Of a DNA stretch of 64,000 nt, positions 8,942 to 16,689 are shown one piece after another. Every line of letters starts with the position of its first letter. Position 1 is the first letter of the stretch. The notes beneath the pieces are model-generated. The model searched no databases. It had not been told where the DNA came from and saw nothing but the letters and a program-made list of their open reading frames with translations. A program made the translations under genes and the position numbers. The DNA is taken from contig DOPM01000040.1 in NCBI GenBank assembly GCA_003513495.1, positions 158,286 to 222,285 of the forward strand, read 5' to 3'. The stretch is from Desulfosporosinus sp. (GTDB lineage Bacteria; Bacillota; Desulfitobacteriia; Desulfitobacteriales; Desulfitobacteriaceae).

Positions 8942-10255
8942 ATGAGTCAACAAGATAAATCAAATCAGGCTACTATGCCTAGAAAAACAACCGTCGAATG
9001 TCTTCGACTTATTTCAGACGGTTCAGGAATTGGGCACATAGACGGAATTGCAACCTTCGTGCCCGGACTTCTGCCCGGAGAAACCGCGGAAGTGGTTGTT
9101 ACGAAAGCTAAGAAAAAATGGCAACAAGCACGTCTTCTAAAGATTAACAAGCGTTCACCAGAACGCATCGATGCACCCTGTTCAGTTTTTGAAGGGTGCG
9201 GCGGATGTCAACTTCAGCATATGTCGTATAAGGAGACTTTAGTATGGAAGCGACGCTGGGTTGAGGATGCGTTGACTAGAATTGGTAAGTTAAGTGTGGA
9301 AGTAAAACCTATGATCGGTATGGAGCATCCATGGCGTTATAGAAATAAGGCACGTCTGCACCGCGTTCCTTCAGGAGAATTGGGATATTTTAAGGAGAGG
9401 TCGAAGGCTCTGGTAAACTTTGCTGATTGCCTGCTTTTAAGTGAACGTATGAACCGCTGGATCCGGCGGACTGAAGAGTTGTTAGCTAAGGATGCTGGTT
9501 ATTCAGAAATACATACGCTTATCTTTCGTGAAAATACCAACCATGAAGGCCTCTTACTTTTAGAGGGACCGCCGAGTAAAGTCCTTTCCGTCGCAGAAAA
9601 CCCCGATTTTTTTGAGGCTCTTGCTAAAGAAGGAATCCGTTCTGTTTGGGGGGCCAATGCAGAAGGGGAATTACAATTGATTTGGGGAGAAGAGGAGTTC
9701 GGCCAAACGATTCTAGATTTGAGGTTTGATGTTTCTCCTTTATCCTTTCTACAAGTCAATTCCTTACAGACAGATATCCTCTATAAGCTTGTTTTGGATG
9801 GGGCAGCCCTGACCGGAGAAGAAATAGTTTGGGATTTATATTCGGGAATAGGAACACTGGCCTTAGCTCTAGCAACTAAGGCTAAGAAGGTGACGGGAAT
9901 CGAGGAAAACCCCTATGCTGTGGAAAATGCCATTCAAAACGCCGTCAAGAATAATGCAGTCGGGCACGTGGAATTTCTGAAGGGTAAAGTTGAACAGCGG
10001 ATGATGAAGATAGAGGAAAAACCCAATGTAGTGGTCTTAGATCCTCCACGTGCTGGTTTACACGGGGATGTTTTAGAACGATTACTGGAACTGAAGCCCG
10101 AGCGCATCATCTATGTGTCTTGTGACCCAGGGACTTTGGCACGGGATCTTGGCGGGTTCACGGTTGGGGGATATACGGTAATGAGTGTCCAGCCCGTAGA
10201 TATGTTTCCGTGGACGCAACACGTTGAGACAGTCGTGTTGATAGGGCTCAAGTAG
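8942..10255 (+). CDS. rlmD: 23S rRNA (uracil-5-)-methyltransferase, RlmD/RumA-TrmA family
   Basis: SAM-dependent m5U methyltransferase. An N-terminal TRAM domain (about 12-70) is followed by the 4Fe-4S cysteines in CSVFEGCGGC (80, 86, 89) and FADC (about 162), a SAM domain (VWDLYSGIGTLAL) and the catalytic Cys in YVSCDPGTLARDL. The C-terminus DMFPWTQHVETVVL is standard. At 437 aa it is full length. Start ATG behind AAGGAGATATT. A short DNA stretch encoding DMFPWT recurs upstream of the ADP-ribosyltransferase genes far downstream. Confidence 0.92.
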   Translation: MSQQDKSNQATMPRKTTVECLRLISDGSGIGHIDGIATFVPGLLPGETAEVVVTKAKKKWQQARLLKINKRSPERIDAPCSVFEGCGGCQLQHMSYKETLVWKRRWVEDALTRIGKLSVEVKPMIGMEHPWRYRNKARLHRVPSGELGYFKERSKALVNFADCLLLSERMNRWIRRTEELLAKDAGYSEIHTLIFRENTNHEGLLLLEGPPSKVLSVAENPDFFEALAKEGIRSVWGANAEGELQLIWGEEEFGQTILDLRFDVSPLSFLQVNSLQTDILYKLVLDGAALTGEEIVWDLYSGIGTLALALATKAKKVTGIEENPYAVENAIQNAVKNNAVGHVEFLKGKVEQRMMKIEEKPNVVVLDPPRAGLHGDVLERLLELKPERIIYVSCDPGTLARDLGGFTVGGYTVMSVQPVDMFPWTQHVETVVLIGLK

Positions 10256-10256
10256 C

Positions 10257-10335
10257 TAGGTATCAGCGGCTTCCAGGGTTTTGTAAATAATTTACAGTAT
10301 ATTTTATGTTTCCGTGCACTTATAAAATCAACATA
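10257..10335 (+). repeat. Dispersed intergenic repeat, copy 1
   Basis: Starts at the rlmD stop. About 80 bp are clearly alike to 21480-21560, which follows another stop codon. Shared blocks include GGTATCAG, CCAGGGTTTT/CTAGGGTTTT and TTTTATGTTTCCGTGCAC. No ORF. Confidence 0.6.
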
Positions 10336-10338
10336 TTT

Positions 10339-10356
10339 TGCACCCCCGGGGGTGCA
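10339..10356. other. Perfect 18-bp GC-rich palindrome
   Basis: TGCACCCCCGGGGGTGCA is fully self-complementary in AT-rich flanks. About 80 bp later (10434-10449) comes a second GC-rich snap-back tract, a C-run followed by TGGGCG. The 577-bp gap to the next gene holds no other recognisable feature. It could be an operator, a hairpin or a mobile-element end. Confidence 0.5.
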
Positions 10357-10832
10357 CTTTTACGCGAATATAGGGGGTACAGGGCAGGGGTATAAGGAGT
10401 ATTTTGCGTAAAAGTATATGAAATTAAAGAAAACGCCCCCCCCTGGGCGGGTCAAGAGGTGGGTTGATGGGTCAGATCGGTTAATGGTCTGGCCTTATTT
10501 GGTTTTTTCTGTAGAAGAATAAATTGATTGGCAGGGTTAGAAGGATTTATCTGGGAAGATGTTGAATTTCTAGGAAGAATTATTCGTGGTTTTAGCAGTT
10601 ATTATTAATCATGCAAATGTAATTATAGAGTGGTTTAAGATTTGATAGCGCTTAATGTACTACTGTGAAGTTGAGATAATTATTAATGTTAACAACCAGT
10701 TCGCAGATAGGGAGTACCGATGTGTGTATACACCCTATAGAATTGGAGAAAGATCTGCGACACGTGTCGGTAATACATCGTTATGAGCAATGCATATGCA
10801 TGTTGAAAATTAAGAGAGGAGTATTAGGTCAC

Positions 10833-11621
10833 GTGGATAATAAAGAAAGAATTGAATTGTTGATTAAGGAAGGTATGTCTTTTAACTACTCTAATTTTAG
10901 CTATATGAGTGTTAACGGGTACCCCTCAGCCCTTAAAAGCGAATACATTTCATGGAAGGTAAGAGTTGAAAATATTATTAGTTCGGTGTTTGGGAAAAAT
11001 AGTTCTATTCACGAAATGTACAAGAAACACGAAGCAGTTCATGTTATTGGTAATGGTCAGGATAAATTCTTACAAGCTCATGAATCAATTATCGGTTCTT
11101 TAAAGGCTTCAATAGAAATTCTTGCGTTTCAACAAGAAGAAACTGGCGAAGAACCTTATCTTGAACCTAATAGCAAGGTCTTTATTGTTCATGGTCACGA
11201 CGAGTTATTAAAAACTCAACTTGAGATTTTCGTAAAAGAAATCGGATTAGAACCGATTGTATTACATAGACAGGCGGATGAAGGGTTAACAGTAATTGAA
11301 AAGTTTGAGAAACATAGTGATGTTGGATATGCCTTTATTTTATTGACTCCTGACGATGTATCATATAGTAAATCAGAAGAGAATAAAGCTGATGATCAAA
11401 GAAATATAGAATATAGAGCCAGACCCAACGTTATATTTGAATTTGGATATTTTATAGGTAATCTTGGGAGAAATAGGGTTTGCTGTATATATAAAGAGGG
11501 AGTTTCACTTCCTACAGACGTTTCCGGAATAATATATAAGAAAATTGTCAGTAAAGTAGAGGAAGAAGCTTTTTCAATTATTAAGGACTTGAAAGCTTCT
11601 GGGTATAAGATAAACATCTGA
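10833..11621 (+). CDS. TIR-like nucleotide-binding domain protein (Pfam PF10137-type)
   Basis: The reading frame is open from 10686, but GTG at 10833 has GAGAGGAG eleven bases upstream and is the likelier start (262 aa). The C-terminal half carries the TIR-like fold signature: SKVFIVHGHDELLK, LGLEPIVLHRQ-type strand, FEKHSDVGYAFILLTPDD, then RPNVIFEFGYFIGNLGR with the acidic residue expected in NADase TIRs. PF10137 proteins are effectors in some CBASS/Pycsar-like defences. No cyclase or other defence gene is adjacent, so a defence role is only a possibility. The N-terminal about 110 residues are not recognised. It stands alone between an AT-rich gap and an intron-like remnant. Confidence 0.7.
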   Translation: MDNKERIELLIKEGMSFNYSNFSYMSVNGYPSALKSEYISWKVRVENIISSVFGKNSSIHEMYKKHEAVHVIGNGQDKFLQAHESIIGSLKASIEILAFQQEETGEEPYLEPNSKVFIVHGHDELLKTQLEIFVKEIGLEPIVLHRQADEGLTVIEKFEKHSDVGYAFILLTPDDVSYSKSEENKADDQRNIEYRARPNVIFEFGYFIGNLGRNRVCCIYKEGVSLPTDVSGIIYKKIVSKVEEEAFSIIKDLKASGYKINI

Positions 11622-11703
11622 AAGCGCGCTGCACATAACAGTGAATTGCCAAAACTTAGAATATGCAGGTAGTATGGCACTTCGGCAACATCATGTGACG
11701 TTA

Positions 11704-11840
11704 GTGCGCTAAGCAAAGCTTGGTACTTCTTGCAAGGCGAAAGTCCTTGCTGGGTAAGGTCTAGCCAACCACCCACGTAGAGATGGTAGTATTGATGTCA
11801 AGAGTGGACAAGTAACCGATTCGGATTAGGGTAGATGTTT
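11704..11840 (+). mobile_element. Group II intron-like 5' (domain I) remnant
   Basis: Begins with GTGCG, the group II intron 5' signature, then a stem capped by a GAAA tetraloop (GCAAGG / CCTTGC around 11740-11759), GGTCTAGCCAACCACC and AGAGTGGACAAG. These resemble domain I of bacterial group II introns. No reverse transcriptase and no domain V follow, so this would be a truncated relic. The match is from memory of the family, not an alignment. Confidence 0.4.
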
Positions 11841-11900
11841 AATTTTTCTATGCTTGACACTAGAGGCAACTAACGATACTATATAAAAAATAGAATAAAT

Positions 11901-11976
11901 TGTGGGGGGACTCTTGCGAGTTGAGAAGGTAGAACCTGACCCTTTGAACCTGTCAGTTAACACTGTAGTAGGGAAG
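11901..11976 (+). ncRNA. TPP riboswitch (THI element) 1
   Basis: Conserved TPP-aptamer blocks are in order: GGGGGGACTC, GTTGAGA, ACCCTTTGAACCTG and GTAGGGAAGC. It lies 130 bp upstream of thiM. An intrinsic terminator directly downstream gives a transcription-termination switch: TPP bound means off. Confidence 0.93.
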
Positions 11977-11998
11977 CAATCCATTATTCAATAATGAA

Positions 11999-12034
11999 AA
12001 AGTGCTCACCTTATCAAAGGAGAGTACTTTTTTG
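11999..12034 (+). terminator. Riboswitch 1 expression-platform terminator
   Basis: AAAGTGCTC at 11999-12007 pairs with GAGTACTTT at 12022-12030 (one G-U) and runs into TTTTTTG. It belongs to TPP riboswitch 1. Confidence 0.85.
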
Positions 12035-12106
12035 TTATAAAAAACTCCTATATTATCTTATTATCTTGAATTGAATCAGGATAATACCAAGAAAGGAAAA
12101 CATTAA

Positions 12107-12943
12107 ATGATCAATAAGGAAGACATTCAAAACCAAATAGTCCAGGCAGTTGGAACTGTTAGACGGACAAACCCTATGGCAGGATCGATCACGAACACTG
12201 TAACAATCAATTTTGTGGCTAATGCACAGCTTGCCGTCGGGGGATCGGCTGCTATGGTTTATCTGCCCGATGAGGGCGAATTTTTGGCCAAGGTTGGCGG
12301 GGCCACCTACATAAACGTCGGTACGCTTCTCCCGATTTATGAGGAGACGTTACCTTCCACAGCAAAAGTTTTGCACGATACTGGGAAGCCTTGGGTTCTA
12401 GATCCAGTTGCGGTAGGTATTGGCAAGCTTAGAACTCATCTGTTACGGCAGTTTAGAGAGTATAAACCCAGTGTGATTCGAGGGAATGCTTCGGAAATTA
12501 TCGCATTGGCTGGTTTGTGGGGGTTAGACGGTGGTACGGGTGAATCTAATGTCCGCGGCGTTGATTCTACGGATTCGGTAAGTGCCGCAAAGGCTGCGGC
12601 AGTCGCGCTCGCCAAGTGGACAGGTGGTGTTGTTGCGGTATCGGGCAAAACGGATTTAATAACTGACGGTTTTGTCATTGTCCTCTCTCATGGAGGATCA
12701 CACTTTATGGAGAAAATTACCGGGGCAGGCTGTTCATTGGGTGGAGTCGTTGCGGTTTATGCAACGGCGACTTCACCGTTTATTGCGGCGATTACTGCTA
12801 CTGCGGTTTACAACTTAGCTGGAAAACGCGCCGAAAGTAAGGTGGACGGTCCCGGAAGTTTTCAGGTTCAGTTCCTTGATGAATTATATAATGCGACCGC
12901 AGCGGATATTGCTAACAATCCATTTGAAATTGAGGAGGTCTAA
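12107..12943 (+). CDS. thiM: Hydroxyethylthiazole kinase
   Basis: Phosphorylates 5-(2-hydroxyethyl)-4-methylthiazole, a salvage step feeding ThiE. Ribokinase-like fold with NPMAGSITNTVTINFVAN near residue 22, AVGGSAAMV, WVLDPVAVG, IRGNASEI and ITGAGCSLGGVVA, the last matching the anion-hole GAGC segment. 278 aa. RBS AAGGAAA; TPP riboswitch upstream; nine bases before thiE. Confidence 0.93.
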   Translation: MINKEDIQNQIVQAVGTVRRTNPMAGSITNTVTINFVANAQLAVGGSAAMVYLPDEGEFLAKVGGATYINVGTLLPIYEETLPSTAKVLHDTGKPWVLDPVAVGIGKLRTHLLRQFREYKPSVIRGNASEIIALAGLWGLDGGTGESNVRGVDSTDSVSAAKAAAVALAKWTGGVVAVSGKTDLITDGFVIVLSHGGSHFMEKITGAGCSLGGVVAVYATATSPFIAAITATAVYNLAGKRAESKVDGPGSFQVQFLDELYNATAADIANNPFEIEEV

Positions 12944-12951
12944 AGGAAAAA

Positions 12952-13656
12952 ATGAGCGCCAAGGAAAAACTGGATATTTCAGCATACTTTGTTGTGGGTC
13001 CTGAGAATACGAAAGGCAGACCCGTTGCGGCAATTATTAAAGATGTAGTTGAGGCTGGATTTACATGTCTGCAAATCCGTTCAAAGGTTGCCTCTGCCCG
13101 CGAATTGATTGAGTTGACCCGTCAGGCCGCCGAGGTAATCGCTCAGGCTGGCAAGTCTGATGAAGTTACGTTACTTATAGACGACCGTCTTGACGTTATC
13201 TTAGCTGCTAGAAAACAAGGGATAAAGGTTGATGGAATACACGTAGGACAAGCGGATATCCCAGTGGAAGTTTGTAGGGAATATCTAGGCGAAGATTCAA
13301 TCGTTGGTTTATCAGCCCGAACGGATGAATTATTTGAGTATATCAAAACAGTAGATGTCTCTCAGATTGACTATTTTGGCGCGGGACCGCTACATGAAAC
13401 AATGACAAAGCCGGACTGTGGGCTCGATCGGGATGGAAAAGTAATCACCAGAAGTTTTGCCGATATTGCTGAGCTTGCTAAAATTAGCTCAATTCCGGTC
13501 GTAGTCGGTGGCGGCGTTAAGCTTGTCGATATACCTCCGCTCGCACGAACCGGAGTCGATGGTTTCTTCGTCGTGACCGCTGTGTCTGAGGCTGATGACC
13601 CAAAGTCGGCAGCTGCAGATCTGATTAAAACCTGGAAAACATATAAGTCCAATTAA
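12952..13656 (+). CDS. thiE: Thiamine-phosphate synthase
   Basis: Joins HMP-pyrophosphate and thiazole phosphate to make thiamin phosphate. TIM barrel with LQIRSK near residue 42, LLIDDRLDV, GIHVGQADIPVEVCRE and IPVVVGGGVKL phosphate-binding region. 234 aa, slightly longer than usual. Start ATG 8 bases after the thiM stop, RBS within the thiM end (GAGGAGG). Second gene of the TPP-regulated operon. Confidence 0.93.
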   Translation: MSAKEKLDISAYFVVGPENTKGRPVAAIIKDVVEAGFTCLQIRSKVASARELIELTRQAAEVIAQAGKSDEVTLLIDDRLDVILAARKQGIKVDGIHVGQADIPVEVCREYLGEDSIVGLSARTDELFEYIKTVDVSQIDYFGAGPLHETMTKPDCGLDRDGKVITRSFADIAELAKISSIPVVVGGGVKLVDIPPLARTGVDGFFVVTAVSEADDPKSAAADLIKTWKTYKSN

Positions 13657-13725
13657 AACGTCATAGAATGTGATTGTAAAGGTTACAGTGAAATTTGGAG
13701 AAATAACCGAAAAATAGGTGAAGCA

Positions 13726-14387
13726 ATGATTAAGGGAGTAATCTTTGACTTGGATGGGACGATACTGGATTCTATGTCCATCTGGGAAAAAGCCGGGGAA
13801 ACGTTTTTTATACAATATGGGAATAGAGGGAGAACCCGGTCTTAGCAAGACCATGTATTGCATGAGTATAGCGAAAGGGGCGGAATTCTTGAATGATAGA
13901 TACCGCTTGGATATGGATATGAATGCAATCATAGCAGGCATCAATCATACCATTGCAGATTTTTATTATTATCAGGTCCAATTAAAAGAAGGTGTGGAAC
14001 CTTTCTTAAAGGGTATGCAACAGGCCGGCATTAAAATGGTGGCAGTAACATCCTGTGACAGGCAGGTTTTTGAAAAAGCACTGGCAAGACTTCAGGTCAT
14101 GAATTATTTTGACAGGATATATACATGTACGGAAATAGGTGCTAGTAAAGAAAAGCCGGATATTTATAGTTACTGCAGCTGAAAATATTGGAACACATCC
14201 AAAGGAAACATGGGTTTTTGAAGATGCACTGTACGCCATTCAGACAGCAAAAAATGCTGGCTTTAGGACAGTCGGTGTATTTGATGCATCCAGCGTAGAA
14301 AACTTTAGATGGATCAAGAGAACAAGTGACATTTATTTGGAAAAGTTAAACAATATTAATGTTTTTTTAGAGAAAGCATTCTTGTAA
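13726..14387 (+). pseudogene. HAD-family phosphatase (beta-phosphoglucomutase-like), two frameshifts
   Basis: The ATG at 13726 gives MIKGVIFDLDGTILDS, the HAD motif I. A run of six T (about 13805) then shifts the frame and this reading ends in TAG. The natural continuation (LYNMGIEGEPGLSKTM through GIKMVAVTSCDRQ) is in another frame, and at about 14168 the frame shifts again to VTAAENIGTHPKETWVFEDA, HAD motif IV. Joined, it is a complete protein of about 220 aa. In a TPP operon such a HAD could dephosphorylate a thiamin phosphate, but that is inference. Either a young pseudogene or two sequencing errors. Confidence 0.8.
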
Positions 14388-14399
14388 AAAGACGTTATC

Positions 14400-14432
14400 A
14401 GCGGCAGATTGGGGGCACCACCTTTTGCCGCT
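14400..14432 (+). terminator. Hairpin after the HAD gene
   Basis: AGCGGCA (14400-14406) pairs with TGCCGCT (14426-14432). Only a short AT stretch follows, so it is a weak terminator or processing hairpin between the HAD gene and thiD. Confidence 0.4.
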
Positions 14433-14482
14433 ATATAAAATTAATGCTAAGAAAAGCTGAATTTCCAGCGGAACGGAGAAAA

Positions 14483-15271
14483 ATGATGAAAAAAGCATTA
14501 ACAATCGCAGGAAGCGATTCTTGCGGAGGCGCCGGCATCCAGGCAGATATTAAGACAATGACAGCTAATGGTGTATATGCCATGAGTGCGATTACTGCTC
14601 TTACTGCACAGAATACAACCGGCGTTACAGGGATTATGGAGGTTACTCCGGAATTTTTAGGCAAACAGTTGGACAGTATTTTTACCGATATCTATCCGGA
14701 TGCAGTTAAGATCGGCATGGTTTCATCGACTGGATTGATTGAAACTATATCAGAAAAGTTAAAATTTTATAATGCACAAAACATTGTTGTCGATCCAGTC
14801 ATGATTTCCACAAGTGGCTCAAAGCTCCTTAAGGAGGATGCAGTAGAAACCTTAAAAAACTGCTTGTTTCGTCAGGCTGTTCTACTAACACCAAATATTC
14901 CCGAAGCGTCTGTCTTAGCAGGAATGCCTATTACAAATGAATCGGATATGATTAAAGCTTCAGAAGTCATAAGCAATGAATATGGATGTGCTGTTTTATG
15001 TAAGGGCGGACATAACGTAAACGATGCAAATGATTTATTGTATCAGAATAATAAGTACAAGTGGTTCACTGGGGAGAGAATTGATAATAAAAACACTCAT
15101 GGAACGGGGTGTACATTATCCAGCGCCATTGCTTCGGGTCTTGCCAAAGGCATGGATCTAGAAACATCAATACAATTTGCAAAGGAATATATATCAGGTG
15201 CATTGAAGGCAATGCTTGATCTAGGAAAAGGAAGCGGACCTCTTAATCACGCATGGAGAATTATGGTGTAA
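14483..15271 (+). CDS. thiD: Hydroxymethylpyrimidine/phosphomethylpyrimidine kinase
   Basis: Phosphorylates HMP twice to HMP-PP. ALTIAGSDSCGGAGIQADIK at the N-terminus binds HMP. MVSS, VVDPVMISTSG, LLTPNIPEA and the anion-hole block NTHGTGCTLSSAIA are all present. The frame opens at 14444, but CGGAG at 14474-14478 places the start at ATG 14483 or 14486 (about 262 aa). Last gene of the first thiamin unit. Confidence 0.93.
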   Translation: MMKKALTIAGSDSCGGAGIQADIKTMTANGVYAMSAITALTAQNTTGVTGIMEVTPEFLGKQLDSIFTDIYPDAVKIGMVSSTGLIETISEKLKFYNAQNIVVDPVMISTSGSKLLKEDAVETLKNCLFRQAVLLTPNIPEASVLAGMPITNESDMIKASEVISNEYGCAVLCKGGHNVNDANDLLYQNNKYKWFTGERIDNKNTHGTGCTLSSAIASGLAKGMDLETSIQFAKEYISGALKAMLDLGKGSGPLNHAWRIMV

Positions 15272-15320
15272 ATATATCTATGTATCTCTACGACTCCGAA
15301 TTGTACGAAATAGAGAACAT

Positions 15321-15345
15321 ATCCTGCTTAGATTTTAAGCAGGAT
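15321..15345 (+). terminator. Hairpin after thiD
   Basis: A perfect 10-bp stem: ATCCTGCTTA (15321-15330) with TAAGCAGGAT (15336-15345). No U-tract, but it sits 50 bp after the thiD stop and probably ends that transcript. Confidence 0.5.
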
Positions 15346-15468
15346 ACTGAAGCAGAAATTCAACTGTGCTGTAAGAAGAGACTGCAGGGGTAAAACAGAA
15401 GCGAGCGAGATGATTGAAGTCGTAAAAAAGCGAAGTATACGTAAAAAAGTTAGAACTAAATATTGACA

Positions 15469-15545
15469 TCGGGAGCTGAGGGGCTGAGAGTACAACCATA
15501 GTTGTAGACCGATTGAACCTGTTGGGTAATTCCAGCGTAGGGAAT
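15469..15545 (+). ncRNA. TPP riboswitch (THI element) 2
   Basis: GGGAGCTGAG, GGGCTGAGAG, ACCGATTGAACCTGTTGGG, TTCCAGCGTAGGGAA: all conserved blocks of the TPP aptamer, including the CTGAGA and the GTAGGGAA. It is followed directly by a terminator and then a Shine-Dalgarno, so the LuxE/LuxC/ABC/SDR operon is thiamin-repressed. Confidence 0.95.
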
Positions 15546-15563
15546 GTGCTAAGAATTCATAAA

Positions 15564-15588
15564 ACTTTGCTTACGCAGAGTGTTTTTT
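15564..15588 (+). terminator. Riboswitch 2 expression-platform terminator
   Basis: ACTTTGC (15564-15570), loop TTAC, GCAGAGT (15575-15581), then GTTTTTTG. It lies between TPP riboswitch 2 and the RBS of the LuxE-like gene. Confidence 0.88.
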
Positions 15589-15606
15589 GTTCGGAGGAAC
15601 GTAAAT

Positions 15607-16686
15607 ATGAAAGATCAACATCTCCTGGATTATCTTCATACCTTTATTGATCAGAATGACTGTTCTGATGACCAGTTCAATGAATGTGCGTTGACTCTAT
15701 TCTCGTATCAGTACAAAAACAATATTCCTTTCCAAAAATATTGTTTACAAAAGGGAAAAACGCCACGGACAGTTAAAACTTGGCAGCAAATTCCTGCCGT
15801 ACCCATTAACGCTTTTAAAGAGTTAACCTTGAGTTGTGCTGACCCGGCCACAGCGGAAAGAATTTTTATGACAAGCGGTACCACGCAAAAGGTTCAGGGA
15901 AAACACTACCACCCCAGTTTATCGGTGTATGATTTATCGATGATACGAAATTTCAAAGAACGTTTTATAGGAGCTCATGAAAAAATACAGATGGGAATTT
16001 TGTTCCCTACAGAAGACGAGATGCCCAATTCTTCGTTAGCTCACTACCTCGCTCTTGCTGTACGGAAATTTGGAAAAGAAGATAGTCAATATTTCATTAA
16101 CGGCCACGGCTTAGAGCTGTACCCCCTGATGGATAAAATGGAACACGTCGAAAAAACGGCAGAGCCTTACGCCCTATTAGGGGCAAGCTATAGTTTTGTA
16201 CATCTACTCGATGAATTAGAAAACATGGGTAAAGTGTACAAACTTCCTTCAGGCAGTAAGATTCTTGATACAGGCGGGTTTAAGAATAAGGCAAGAGAGA
16301 TTGAACTTAACGCATTCTACGATCGTCTCTCACAATACTTAGGAGTTCACCGGAAAAACTGTATAAATATGTATGGCATGACAGAGCTGAGTACTCAGTT
16401 TTATGATGACGGAAATGATGTGGTCCCTTCGCATAAGTCCGGTCCACATTGGATAAGGACGCGAGTGATTAACCCGTTAACGGGGGAAGATGTACGAAAA
16501 GGTGATCAAGGCGTATTAGTCCACTGTGATCTGGCCAATTTTAATTCTGTCAGCACGATTCTCACTGAAGACATAGGGATAGAAACAGAAAAAGGCTTTT
16601 TGCTCTTAGGCCGGGCCAAGGGCGCAGAAGCAAAAGGATGCTCACTTACAGTGGAGGAATTGTTTCAAGCAAGGAAAGGAAACTGA
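15607..16686 (+). CDS. LuxE-like acyl-protein synthetase (carboxylate-AMP ligase)
   Basis: LuxE family (PF04443). It activates a carboxylate as acyl-AMP and holds it as an acyl-enzyme thioester. Seen: IFMTSGTTQKVQGKH (adenylate/P-loop region near residue 90) and NMYGMTELSTQFYD near 258, both ANL-like hallmarks. 359 aa from ATG 15607, which has CGGAGG (15592-15597) upstream. An earlier in-frame GTG at 15580 lies inside the riboswitch terminator and is not a plausible start. It forms a pair with the LuxC-like gene three bases downstream. In luminous bacteria the pair reduces fatty acids. Here the TPP riboswitch and transporter argue for a thiamin-related carboxylate. Confidence 0.88.
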   Translation: MKDQHLLDYLHTFIDQNDCSDDQFNECALTLFSYQYKNNIPFQKYCLQKGKTPRTVKTWQQIPAVPINAFKELTLSCADPATAERIFMTSGTTQKVQGKHYHPSLSVYDLSMIRNFKERFIGAHEKIQMGILFPTEDEMPNSSLAHYLALAVRKFGKEDSQYFINGHGLELYPLMDKMEHVEKTAEPYALLGASYSFVHLLDELENMGKVYKLPSGSKILDTGGFKNKAREIELNAFYDRLSQYLGVHRKNCINMYGMTELSTQFYDDGNDVVPSHKSGPHWIRTRVINPLTGEDVRKGDQGVLVHCDLANFNSVSTILTEDIGIETEKGFLLLGRAKGAEAKGCSLTVEELFQARKGN

Positions 16687-16689
16687 ACC

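Noticed and set aside
10686..10832. Longer N-terminus for the TIR-like protein
   Set aside because: ATG 10686 has no RBS. GTG 10833 has GAGAGGAG upstream and gives a cleaner start.
10833..11621. Calling the TIR gene a full Thoeris or CBASS system
   Set aside because: Neither a ThsA-like, ThsB-partner nor a CD-NTase gene is adjacent.
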